Positions 17,785-26,274 of a stretch of 45,649 nucleotides of DNA are shown piece by piece. Every line of letters begins with the position of its first letter. The stretch's first letter is position 1. Source of the DNA: Flavobacteriales bacterium (GTDB lineage Bacteria > Bacteroidota > Bacteroidia > Flavobacteriales_D > Sanyastnellaceae). The notes under the pieces are model-generated. The model did no database searches. It had not been told where the DNA came from and saw only the letters and a program-made list of their open reading frames with translations. The translations under genes were made by a program, and so were the position numbers. Where the stretch lies: positions 1 through 45,649 of the forward strand of contig JAIBBG010000024.1 of assembly GCA_019694805.1 (NCBI GenBank), written 5' to 3'.

Positions 17785-18438
17785 ATGGAAAATAGAAGGT
17801 ATTTCTCAGAGTTCATTGGAACGTTTGCACTGGTCTTTTGCGGAACTGGCGCTATCATCATCAATCAGGAATCTGGTGGAATGATTACGCATGTTGGGGT
17901 GGCTTTGACTTTTGGATTGGTTGTAGCAGCGATGATTTTTACTTTGGGTGATGTTTCAGGTGCACACCTCAATCCTGCTGTGACCTTGTCATTTGCCGTT
18001 GCCAAAAGATTTCCCTTCAAACAAGTTGTTCCATATGTCTTCGCGCAAGTCCTTGGTGCCTTTGCTGCAAGTGGGATTCTAAAGGTGTGTTTTCCGCAGA
18101 ATGAATGGCTTGGAGCAACTTTACCAGCGGGAAGTGATTGGCAATCCTTCCTGTTTGAAGTCATACTGACCATGATACTTGTTTTGGTCATTTTCAATGT
18201 TACCACTGGAGCAAAGGAGAAGGGCATAACGGCAGCAATTGCCATTGGAAGTGTGGTGGGGTTGGAAGCCCTGTTTGCTGGCCCTGTTTGTGGTGCTTCA
18301 ATGAATCCTGTGCGTTCACTCAGCCCTGCATTGGTTTCTGGACATTTAGAACATCTCTGGATATATCTCACTGCACCTTTTGTGGGTGCAATCCTTGGCA
18401 TTGCGATACATCAATTCCTATTTCCAACGCATGATTGA
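17785..18438 (+). CDS. MIP-family aquaporin in an arsenic operon
   Basis: The 217-residue membrane channel has six hydrophobic helices and two half-helix motifs: canonical SGAHLNPAVTL (NPA at 63-65) and CGASMNPVRSLSPAL, where the second NPA reads NPV (174-176) followed by the conserved Arg177. It lies between arsR and an arsenate-reductase-like gene, the position that aqpS has in the Sinorhizobium meliloti ars operon, where the channel replaces the ArsB efflux pump and lets arsenite leave down its gradient. No acr3, arsB or arsA is present here, so the same role is inferred. Its 3' end overlaps the next gene by eight bases. Confidence 0.9.
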   Translation: MENRRYFSEFIGTFALVFCGTGAIIINQESGGMITHVGVALTFGLVVAAMIFTLGDVSGAHLNPAVTLSFAVAKRFPFKQVVPYVFAQVLGAFAASGILKVCFPQNEWLGATLPAGSDWQSFLFEVILTMILVLVIFNVTTGAKEKGITAAIAIGSVVGLEALFAGPVCGASMNPVRSLSPALVSGHLEHLWIYLTAPFVGAILGIAIHQFLFPTHD

Positions 18439-19042
18439 ATCGATAGAAAAGTACTGCACAGAAATCACCAAGGAGTTTGACTTGATCTCGTTGGATCGCA
18501 AGCTCCTTCTCGAAAAAATTTCTGAATACATCAGAAGACGAAGGACAGAAAATAAACCAATACAATTGATCTATATCTGCACTCACAATTCACGAAGGAG
18601 TCACTTTGGTCAAATCTGGTCAGCAGTTGCCGCCCATTATTATGGCATCGGGAATGTGAGCACATATTCCGGAGGAACTGAAGCTACTGCATTTCATCCA
18701 AACGCAATTCGCGCGATCGAAAAAATTGGATTTCAGGTCAAGCCCATCAGCAGCGGGACTAATCCCACCTATCAATTAAGTTTTGATGCGAAGGCGGAGC
18801 CTATCGTTTGTTTTTCGAAGGTTTATGATCATCCTCAAAATCCTTCTCAGTCATTTGCCGCGATCATGACATGTGGTGATGCGGAGGAGAATTGCCCTTT
18901 TATTCCAGGTGTTGAATTGCGGATTGGGACAACTTACTCAGATCCCAAAGCTTTTGACCATACAGCTCAGCAAGATGAAAAATACGATGAACGATGCAGA
19001 CAAATCGCACGGGAAACGTTTTATGTATTTTCAAGAGTCTGA
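18431..19042 (+). CDS. LMW-phosphatase-fold, arsenate-reductase-like protein
   Basis: The 203-residue protein has the P-loop CX5RS of low-molecular-weight tyrosine phosphatases and thioredoxin-coupled arsenate reductases: ICTHNSRRS, with Cys50 and Arg56. The general acid/loop aspartates may include those in GTTYSDPKAFD. Cys179 lies in YDERCRQ and further cysteines occur in VCFSK and MTCGDAEENC. An N-terminal helical extension of about 45 residues precedes the fold. It overlaps the aquaporin by eight bases. Arsenate reduction is likely from context, but the redox cysteine relay of ArsC cannot be confirmed, so a phosphatase role stays possible. Confidence 0.82.
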   Translation: MIESIEKYCTEITKEFDLISLDRKLLLEKISEYIRRRRTENKPIQLIYICTHNSRRSHFGQIWSAVAAHYYGIGNVSTYSGGTEATAFHPNAIRAIEKIGFQVKPISSGTNPTYQLSFDAKAEPIVCFSKVYDHPQNPSQSFAAIMTCGDAEENCPFIPGVELRIGTTYSDPKAFDHTAQQDEKYDERCRQIARETFYVFSRV

Positions 19043-19062
19043 ATGTGATCTCCCTTAGGTTG

Positions 19063-19096
19063 GCCAAAAAAAAGCTGACCCATGAAGTCAGCTTTT
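19063..19096. terminator. Bidirectional terminator between ars operon and tRNA-Leu
   Basis: AAAAGCTGAC (19070-19079) and GTCAGCTTTT (19087-19096) form a perfect ten-base-pair stem with a seven-base loop. The minus strand continues into a long T-run, ending the tRNA-Leu transcript seven bases after the tRNA. On the plus strand the T-rich right arm may also end the ars transcript. Confidence 0.8.
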
Positions 19097-19102
19097 GTTA
19101 AG

Positions 19103-19184
19103 TACCCAGAGTGGGAATCGAACCCACACACCCGAAGGTACACGATTTTGAGTCGTGCGCGTCTACCAGTTCCGCCATCTAGGC
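19103..19184 (-). tRNA. tRNA-Leu (anticodon CAA)
   Basis: The minus strand folds as a class II tRNA. The acceptor stem GCCTAGA pairs with TCTGGGT (two G-U pairs). The anticodon stem-loop CACGA-CTCAAAA-TCGTG gives anticodon CAA (reads UUG). A long variable arm follows, then the T arm GTGGG-TTCGATT-CCCAC. CCA is not encoded. A TTG-N22-TACTTCGG pattern upstream may be its promoter. Confidence 0.96.
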
Positions 19185-19289
19185 ATATTACCGTCCCTGC
19201 CGAAGTATTCCCGATCGTGTTCGGGGTTTCAACTGCCTGAATTGCCCATTGGACAATTTGGGGTCGCGAATATAGTCATATTTTTTTAC

Positions 19290-20840
19290 CTAACGCACCA
19301 TACAAAACCGGAAGTTTTTTCCGTCTTCGTAACCCAGTATTTGTGGACCGGCTGGGGATTGCATGCCATATTGGACATTGAGGAGTCCGTCTTTTTCCTT
19401 ATTGCTGATAAAGGAATTGCGGCTGGTAAGGCCGTCAGGATGCACCACAACACGGGTTGTGACACTGCTTTTACTTCCTGTAAATACATACAAGTGATCG
19501 CTGGGATCCTGCTCTATCCGGTCAGAATTGTCCGGATCATCATTAAAATAAAAACACAACGAATCGGCTGTTTCAAAACACAGATAACCACAATTTCTCG
19601 TATCCGTGATGGTGTACTGCCGCTTGGCAATTTTTTGATTCCAAAGATGTTTTCCCGCAGAATCCGTTTTGGTCACAATGAGATCATCAAAATTGTAGCG
19701 GTATTCAATGGTCTGTCTGCCCGTAGTGGGATCGGTGATCGTATTCTGACTTACATAGTATTGCTCACCAATCAGGATGACTTCGCCGCGATCATTGATG
19801 ATCATGTGGTCTAGGTAATAATCCGCCAATGATGGGTTGCGTTCATTGTCGTTCGCATCTTCAAACCGGGCAAGAAATTCTTTGCTGAAAGGCATAAAAT
19901 TCGCGGATTTCATAGGTGCCCCATGAGCACCAATGACGAATTGAATGGTGCCGGAAACGTTGAAATGAAAATCTCTGGAATAGTAACCGGTAATGACCAC
20001 ATCTTGCTTTTTGTTGAGTTTGAAGATAACGGATACCACCTGCTTGTCTTTTAAACTGATGTCATACTCTTTGAGTCTGTTGTTCAAACCGTTGTAATAG
20101 AATACCACATAGCGCGCTCCTTGAGGTTTCTGCCAAAGTTTACCATCCTTCACCGGGTTTCTTCCGCTCATCATATAGACATCCCCTGAGTTGTCCAATA
20201 AAAAACTATGCACCTGCACGATTTCCTGGGTGTAGGGGAGAAGTATTTCTTTTGCCCATATGGGTTGTAGGTTGTGTGAAAAACACTTGAATGAAATGGC
20301 TTCCGAACTTTTACGTTCATAAGGAGGATCGAAATACAGAAGGAATTTTGTGCTGTCGGGAGAAAACTGAATGCCAATTTGTGGTGGTATCGCAGTGTTG
20401 CCGTATATCAGTTCGTGCACTTGTTGTACGTCCGAGATCACTGCACCATCGGGATGTATCAACCGACTATACACTTTTGTTTCCTTGTGTTTCGGATCGA
20501 CCAGACTGGTGAGTACAAGGAATTGGGAATGGCAAAAGGAAATGGATTCCAGTTTTTCATTTTCATTCAGGATGATTTTATTGCTATTCATCATCTTGAG
20601 GTCTTTGCATGCATAAGCCGTGATGCGAATGAAGTTTTCTTTTCTGTTTTCATCCAACACATAGAATCGCAAGGAATCGGTCCCCACAATTCTGACACCT
20701 TTCATGTCTCGTTCCGTGCGAAATTCTTCAGAGCAAAGATGATTTTGTGCTGTGATGACCGAGAAAGACATACACCATAAGCAGATCACCAGCATCATTG
20801 CCGGAGCAGCGATGAAATGATGTAATGGTTTTTTGAGCAA
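19290..20840 (-). CDS. Exported protein of unknown function
   Basis: The 516-residue product starts at a TTG (20840), giving an N-terminus with two lysines, a hydrophobic core and a likely cleavage after VITAQ; the next in-frame Met (about residue 15) would leave no positive n-region. The mature protein has many short beta strands with repeated hydrophobic-aspartate turns (DGAVISDVQQVHE, DNSGDVYMMSGRN, NDRGEVILIGEQYY), which suggests a beta-propeller-like fold, though no repeat family was recognised. It follows rseP by 12 bases on the same strand and is the last gene before tRNA-Leu. Confidence 0.78.
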   Translation of the reverse strand: MLKKPLHHFIAAPAMMLVICLWCMSFSVITAQNHLCSEEFRTERDMKGVRIVGTDSLRFYVLDENRKENFIRITAYACKDLKMMNSNKIILNENEKLESISFCHSQFLVLTSLVDPKHKETKVYSRLIHPDGAVISDVQQVHELIYGNTAIPPQIGIQFSPDSTKFLLYFDPPYERKSSEAISFKCFSHNLQPIWAKEILLPYTQEIVQVHSFLLDNSGDVYMMSGRNPVKDGKLWQKPQGARYVVFYYNGLNNRLKEYDISLKDKQVVSVIFKLNKKQDVVITGYYSRDFHFNVSGTIQFVIGAHGAPMKSANFMPFSKEFLARFEDANDNERNPSLADYYLDHMIINDRGEVILIGEQYYVSQNTITDPTTGRQTIEYRYNFDDLIVTKTDSAGKHLWNQKIAKRQYTITDTRNCGYLCFETADSLCFYFNDDPDNSDRIEQDPSDHLYVFTGSKSSVTTRVVVHPDGLTSRNSFISNKEKDGLLNVQYGMQSPAGPQILGYEDGKNFRFCMVR

Positions 20841-20852
20841 GCTAGTATATCA

Positions 20853-22169
20853 TCACGATCCGGTAAACAACCGGAAGACATCCATTCCGTTCCCGTAAAG
20901 CATCAGGCCGAGTAAGAGCACCATACCAATGATTTGCGATCGTTCAAGAATTTTTTGACTGACCGCTTTACCAGTTATCATTTCCCAAATCAGAAACATG
21001 ACATGTCCACCGTCGAGTGCTGGAATCGGTAGAATATTCATAAACGCAAGAACCAGTGAAATGAATGCTGTTCTTTCCCAGAATGCCCACCAATCCCACT
21101 CATCCGGGAATAGTTTGGCAAATGTGACAAAGCCTCCAACTTGTGATGCGCCGGATTTGGAAAATAAAAAGCGCAATTGACTGCTGTAATCCGTCACAGT
21201 CTCCCAGGCTTCTTTGAAACCTCCTGGAATACTCTGTGCAAAGCTGTAGTGAAGGGTGTCCACATCCAGAAAATGATCGATCGATTTCGGACCAACTCCT
21301 ATTTTGCCCTCTTTCGATACGCGCACGGGTATGGCAATTGTTTGGCCATCTCTCACGACGTGTAGTCTCACCAATTTGTTTTTGTTGTTGCGAATTTCAC
21401 GTGCGATTTCCTGATAGTATGGAGAATAAAGACCATCTACACCAGTAATGCTATCACCTTTGAGGATACCGGCAGCGTAGGCGTTTTTTCCTACTTCAAC
21501 AGTATCAACGACAAAAGGAATACGCAAGCTGAATGCCCCGGTTTTTACTCCGCTGTCAATCATCATCTGACCGAAGTTCTCTGGTAATTTGATGATTTGT
21601 TTTTCACCGAAACGTTCAATAGTAATTTCATGAGGATCATCGAGCATCATCCGTTTGTTGATGTCGGAAAAACTCTCGGGACGAACGCCATCGAGCGCAA
21701 GAATTTTATCTCCATCTTTAAATCCAAACTGATACATAATCGGGTTACAGTGTACGCCGTAAGACGCATTTTCAACAGGAACAACCTGCTTCCCATAATT
21801 CCAAAGGATAAGACCGTAGATCACAACCCCGACAATCACGTTCACCACAACGCCACCGATCATGATGATCAGTCGCTGCCATGCAGGCTTACTCCTGAAT
21901 TCCCAAGGTTGAGCAGGCTGAGCCATTTGGTCCTTATCCATACTCTCATCCACCATACCGGAAATTTTCACATAACCACCTAATGGAAGCCACCCAATTC
22001 CGTATTCAGTTTCTCCTATTTTTTTCTTCAATAAAGAGAAATATGGATCGAAAAAGAGATAGAATTTTTCTACGCGTGTTTTGAAAAGTTTTGCCGGTAA
22101 AAAGTGTCCGCCCTCATGCAGAATGATGAGAATAGAAAGGCTCAACAGTAATTGAAATGCAAATATCAT
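20853..22169 (-). CDS. rseP: RseP-type site-2 intramembrane protease
   Basis: The 438-residue membrane protease has the zinc motif HEGGH (18-22) in its first membrane helix, the second zinc ligand in NILPIPALDGGH (Asp386) near the C-terminus, and one or two PDZ-like domains between them (about 120-300). RseP/RasP enzymes cut anti-sigma factors or signal-peptide remnants inside the membrane. All catalytic residues expected are present. It lies between ribE and an unknown exported protein, on the same strand, so control may be shared. No anti-sigma factor gene is nearby. Confidence 0.95.
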   Translation of the reverse strand: MIFAFQLLLSLSILIILHEGGHFLPAKLFKTRVEKFYLFFDPYFSLLKKKIGETEYGIGWLPLGGYVKISGMVDESMDKDQMAQPAQPWEFRSKPAWQRLIIMIGGVVVNVIVGVVIYGLILWNYGKQVVPVENASYGVHCNPIMYQFGFKDGDKILALDGVRPESFSDINKRMMLDDPHEITIERFGEKQIIKLPENFGQMMIDSGVKTGAFSLRIPFVVDTVEVGKNAYAAGILKGDSITGVDGLYSPYYQEIAREIRNNKNKLVRLHVVRDGQTIAIPVRVSKEGKIGVGPKSIDHFLDVDTLHYSFAQSIPGGFKEAWETVTDYSSQLRFLFSKSGASQVGGFVTFAKLFPDEWDWWAFWERTAFISLVLAFMNILPIPALDGGHVMFLIWEMITGKAVSQKILERSQIIGMVLLLGLMLYGNGMDVFRLFTGS

Positions 22170-22241
22170 GAGTTGAATGATGTGATGCGAAAGTAATGTG
22201 TTATTGATCTCAAACAGCGCTATCTGTGCGCGGAGTTGTCA

Positions 22242-22835
22242 TTATTTGTGCGTGAATTGCATATATCGTTGCACGTATTTACCAATGATGTCAAATTCCA
22301 GATTTACCATGTTACCTGCTCGAAGATTTCTGAAATTGGTATGTTCCATGGTATAGGGAATGATGCAAACGGAGAAATGTCCGGGTTCAGAATCTACTAC
22401 GGTAAGACTCACACCGTTCACACAGATGCTTCCTTTCGCAACGGTGACCATATTCGTTTCCTGCGGATAATCGAAATGTATCTCCCAGGAGCCATTGGCT
22501 TCTTGAATGGTACGACAATGGGCGATGGTGTCGACATGGCCTTGTACCATGTGTCCATCGAGCCGATCATTCAGTTTCAAACATCGCTCGAGGTTAACTT
22601 CTGATCCAGGTTGAAGTTTGCCAAGGTTCGTTTTGCGAAGCGTTTCGGCGATGGCAGTAACCCTATAACTTTCGTTGTTGATTTCTACCACGGTGAGGCA
22701 AGCACCATTGTGCGCTACGCTTTGATCAATTTTGAGCTCATGGGTAAAAGGAGATTTCACCCACAAATCCAGATTACCATCACTTGGAGTACATTTCTCT
22801 ACAATGCCAATGGCTTCTACAATCCCTGAAAACAT
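22242..22835 (-). CDS. ribE: Riboflavin synthase, alpha chain
   Basis: The 197-residue protein consists of two homologous lumazine-binding domains, each with the expected motif: MFSGIVEAIG at the start, GACLTVVEI in the first half and NGVSLTVVDSEPGHFSV in the second. It joins two molecules of 6,7-dimethyl-8-ribityllumazine to make riboflavin. The gene starts eight bases after the large T9SS cargo gene stop. No FMN riboswitch structure was seen near it, and the other rib genes are not in this window. Confidence 0.96.
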   Translation of the reverse strand: MFSGIVEAIGIVEKCTPSDGNLDLWVKSPFTHELKIDQSVAHNGACLTVVEINNESYRVTAIAETLRKTNLGKLQPGSEVNLERCLKLNDRLDGHMVQGHVDTIAHCRTIQEANGSWEIHFDYPQETNMVTVAKGSICVNGVSLTVVDSEPGHFSVCIIPYTMEHTNFRNLRAGNMVNLEFDIIGKYVQRYMQFTHK

Positions 22836-22843
22836 AGTGCTGA

Positions 22844-25570
22844 TTAGTTGGTGTCCGCTGGTTTTTTTCCATCCATTAATCGAATGACACCATTAAATTC
22901 TTCTGTGACAATTCCGCTGAGACGAATGGTGTTGACTTTGACGACATAGTAATATACACCATCCGAAGAGAGATTTCCTGAGTCCTTATTTACGCCCGTC
23001 CATTTGATGTCCGGATCGGTGGTTTCAAAAACAAGATTTCCCCAACGGTTGTAGATCTTCATATCTATGCTTTCAATGTATCTATATTCAAATGGTACAT
23101 ACACATCATTGAATCCATCACCATTCGGTGTAAAAATATTTGGAAGAAAATAGATGGGACAATTGTCGATACAAATCAAATTTGAAAACGCACTTTCGTT
23201 TTGATGCAATTGACCATCTGGCCACAAATTGAGTGAATCCAATGCTGTTACAGCAAAACATCCGGCAATGCTTATGGGCAATTCATCATCTTCATAAACG
23301 TATGTGGTGTCACCTGGTGACGATATGGTTGCGAGCAACTGCAATGGTCCTCCTTCAACTGGTGTGTAATAAATATGGTAAGCCGTGATGTCATTGTCAC
23401 AATCTTCTGTTGGATTACTCCATGACAATGCATCGAACGCAGCACTGCAATCGTGATTCACTTCGAGTACAGGAGGACAAGGAGGAGTTTGATCGTATGG
23501 TGTTGTGCAATCTTGCTGACTAAGATTGATCAATGGGTCCGGGACATCTGCCGCATAGTAAGATCCCTTTGCTATCACGTAATAACAATACTGCTGATTG
23601 TTCACGAGGCCTGTATCTACGTAGGTATCTTCATAAGCGACATCCAGTTCTGTGAAGTCCAACTCTTCTGGTGCTTTTCTGAAAATATGGTATTCGTAAT
23701 TTGTCCATGGAACATCGTATTGCATGTTCAAAGTAACCTGATTGTCGCCGGGAATCAGCTCCATAAATACCGAGGTTGCTGGGGCGGATGAGGATAGCAG
23801 ACTATCATTCGAAACCAGGTACAATTTGACTTTGTAATTGTTACGAATGGTTTTGGTATCGATGTTTTCGTGTACAAAAGTCGAGTCACCTTCATTTAAA
23901 AAAGTAAAATCCGGAGAGGTATAGATGAGTGTTGATGGTTCGCCGATTTCCGGAGAATGGAAAAGTCTATAGCGGTATGGTCCCGGGTATGCTATAGTAT
24001 CCATGTCGCCCGGTGGTGACCATTGAATGGAGTCAACACCCGCTATTATATCTGTGATACCAACACTGACCTTAGTCATCACAGGAATTTCTTTATTGAT
24101 CGTGTCGCAAAATTCTTCACTGGCATAACTTAAAGCGCCATCTGGCCAAACTGTAACGATCATGTAACAGTAATATCCACCGTAATAAACACTTTCATCT
24201 GTATACGAAGTGGCGTCAATACCATCCGTACTACCGATGAATTGATAACCGGTATAATCCGGCACGCCGAGTTCACATGTGTCTGGTACGAATCCAAAGA
24301 GGTTATTTCGCCGGTATACGAGATATTGTACTTCATCAAGTTCATCGGGAGCAAATGCATCATAGCACGGTGTTGGATCCCATGTCAGGTCCATGTGATC
24401 ACCAACCCCTTCCGCAACGGGATTTTCGACGGGTGGTGCTACGACTGTTATCAAAATCGTTTCGACATCAGACAATGGAATGTTGCCTTCATCTGTTGCA
24501 ATAAAGGTGACGATATACGGCTGAGCTCTTACTTCTTCGCATCGCGGAACCCATGAAAATGTTCTGGTAAGCGGATTGTATTCAGCAGTATGTTCTACAT
24601 CTGTAAAAGGTCCTCCAAGTGCTTCGATGTGCACATCACTTGCAAGTCCATCCGGATCATCATAACTGATTTGAAAGGTGAGTAATTCATTAGCAGGCAC
24701 GCAATAGTCGGCCACTTCTTCAATCTGCGGTGGGACATTTGCGCAATTCACTACTGTGATTTGCATATCCCTTTCAACAGAACCGACGAAAACGCCATTG
24801 CGGTATTCTTCCACGATGAAGGCCACGTTGTATTCACCTGCCACAAGTGGAGTGTTCCAGGTGATATCTCCTGTTTGTGGATCAATTTCAAAAGTGTCGT
24901 CAGGATTGTCGGTATAGTCGGTTGGTGACTCCCACGTATCCAATGTAACAACGCCTTCACCGAGACATGGCACCAAGCTGAAGACAAGTTCATCACCATT
25001 GACGGCATCAAATGCCACAGGGTTATGTATCCAAGGTTGAAAAATGCACGCGTCCTGAATCGGTGGATTGAGGAATTTGATAGAGTTGTTATGTCCATCA
25101 TTGCCCGGACGAATCACCAAAACAGAGCGAATCGCGAAAAAGGACATCACCGATGTGGATGTTTTTTCTGCTTCCGGTGTACCGGGTTCGCCATTGTTGA
25201 TGTTAAGCACACCGGCATTTCTATTCGGGTCTTCCACGGAGATCACGAATGTACCAGCGCCACTGTATGTGTGGAGGCCGATGTATTCATTTCTTTTGAC
25301 ATCGTTACCTACATTCAGTTCTTCAACAATGCGATCGAGGCTATCGAGTTGTTCTTCTTCGGTACCCGGAGCTTCATCACCCCATCTGATTTTTAAGCTT
25401 GGACGGTCAGCAAAAGAACTTTGTTTGGTATAAGTGGTAACTGTAATTCTATAAGTAAGTCCTGAGACATGTTCGTAAGTGATTTCACCGGCGCGATTGT
25501 GTGTAGCCAGTGAATCTTGCATGATTAACATGCACAAAATCAACATCAGATAAATTCTCAGCACTTTCAT
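22844..25570 (-). CDS. Large secreted protein with T9SS type B (CHU_C) sorting domain
   Basis: The product is 908 residues from ATG 25570, whose signal peptide (MKVLRIYLMLILCMLIMQDSLA) supports this start; the frame is open another 43 codons. HNRAGEITYEHVSG begins the mature protein, as in many gliding-motility-associated proteins. Several fibronectin/cadherin-like beta domains follow, with WSPPGD, WTGV-type turns. The C-terminal 90 residues start at LPNIFTPNGDGFNDVY, the CHU_C domain that directs export by the type IX system and, in this type B form, surface attachment. It lies upstream of ribE with eight bases between. An adhesin or matrix role is possible but not shown. Confidence 0.92.
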   Translation of the reverse strand: MKVLRIYLMLILCMLIMQDSLATHNRAGEITYEHVSGLTYRITVTTYTKQSSFADRPSLKIRWGDEAPGTEEEQLDSLDRIVEELNVGNDVKRNEYIGLHTYSGAGTFVISVEDPNRNAGVLNINNGEPGTPEAEKTSTSVMSFFAIRSVLVIRPGNDGHNNSIKFLNPPIQDACIFQPWIHNPVAFDAVNGDELVFSLVPCLGEGVVTLDTWESPTDYTDNPDDTFEIDPQTGDITWNTPLVAGEYNVAFIVEEYRNGVFVGSVERDMQITVVNCANVPPQIEEVADYCVPANELLTFQISYDDPDGLASDVHIEALGGPFTDVEHTAEYNPLTRTFSWVPRCEEVRAQPYIVTFIATDEGNIPLSDVETILITVVAPPVENPVAEGVGDHMDLTWDPTPCYDAFAPDELDEVQYLVYRRNNLFGFVPDTCELGVPDYTGYQFIGSTDGIDATSYTDESVYYGGYYCYMIVTVWPDGALSYASEEFCDTINKEIPVMTKVSVGITDIIAGVDSIQWSPPGDMDTIAYPGPYRYRLFHSPEIGEPSTLIYTSPDFTFLNEGDSTFVHENIDTKTIRNNYKVKLYLVSNDSLLSSSAPATSVFMELIPGDNQVTLNMQYDVPWTNYEYHIFRKAPEELDFTELDVAYEDTYVDTGLVNNQQYCYYVIAKGSYYAADVPDPLINLSQQDCTTPYDQTPPCPPVLEVNHDCSAAFDALSWSNPTEDCDNDITAYHIYYTPVEGGPLQLLATISSPGDTTYVYEDDELPISIAGCFAVTALDSLNLWPDGQLHQNESAFSNLICIDNCPIYFLPNIFTPNGDGFNDVYVPFEYRYIESIDMKIYNRWGNLVFETTDPDIKWTGVNKDSGNLSSDGVYYYVVKVNTIRLSGIVTEEFNGVIRLMDGKKPADTN

Positions 25571-25770
25571 TCTAACGAGTAACGAAAATACGCCATCATT
25601 GATATGAACTGTAGACAATTTTCCTGGTTCAAAGGTTTGATCCTGGAAATGTGAATTTTGAATGATGATTGTAGTTTCAGTGTGTAGTGTTTCCGGCAAT
25701 TGTTGGCGAATTCACCAGTGGTAAAAGTGAGATTTTAGGTTTGAAATGGTTGGGAACGATTTGGCCCTGC

Positions 25771-25800
25771 AAAAAAAAGCCGCTCCGGTATGGAGCGGCT
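25771..25800 (-). terminator. Rho-independent terminator, minus strand
   Basis: AGCCGCTCC (25778-25786) and GGAGCGGCT (25792-25800) form a nine-base-pair stem with a five-base loop; the minus strand continues into an eight-base T-run. It lies 24 bases after the stop of the gene at 25825. Confidence 0.9.
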
Positions 25801-25824
25801 ATGCTATAAATCCTGACTTGACGA

Positions 25825-26253
25825 TCAGTTCAATTCCTTCGAACCGGCCATAACTGATACACAACCTTCATGGGTTGATACCGAACTTTTTTGTTCAGGA
25901 ACCCTGAGTTTGACGATCAATTGTTGGGTGCTGGTCATTTTGAAATCGAAGACGCCATTTTCAGCGGAGTTGCCTTTGTAGATAGATTCACCACCTGTAT
26001 CGGTGATTTCGAAATCTACGCTTCCCAAAATCGGGTGAGCGCAAACCACAAGTCTGTACTCTTTGCCACCGTAGAAAGTGAGCAGAAGTTCTGCTTCGTC
26101 ACCAGGAACGAGCATTGCAGAGTTGTAGTTATCGTTCTGAATATAACCGTCCAATTGTGGCAGGCATTGGTTCTTTGTAAATGCTCGGCATTGGGCATCA
26201 GCCACGAATGGTGCGAGAAGAACCAGCGGGAGGATTATTTTATAAAGTTTCAT
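25825..26253 (-). CDS. Small exported cysteine-containing protein
   Basis: The 142-residue product has a signal peptide (MKLYKIILPLVLLAPFVADA, cleavage before QCRAF). The mature part of about 120 residues contains four cysteines (QC, NQC, VVC, EGC) and alternating strands (EAELLLTFYGGKEYRLVVCA, SVDFEITDTGGESIYKG), suggesting a small disulphide-bonded beta sandwich. It follows the lipoprotein gene at 26275 by 21 bases and ends in its own strong terminator, so the two form a short operon. No function is recognised. Confidence 0.8.
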   Translation of the reverse strand: MKLYKIILPLVLLAPFVADAQCRAFTKNQCLPQLDGYIQNDNYNSAMLVPGDEAELLLTFYGGKEYRLVVCAHPILGSVDFEITDTGGESIYKGNSAENGVFDFKMTSTQQLIVKLRVPEQKSSVSTHEGCVSVMAGSKELN

Positions 26254-26274
26254 ATGCTTGAGTTTGGGTGGTTA

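Noticed and set aside
19155..19814. 219-codon plus-strand frame across tRNA-Leu and the gene at 19290
   Set aside because: It begins inside the tRNA and is antisense to a signal-peptide protein; no motif supports it.
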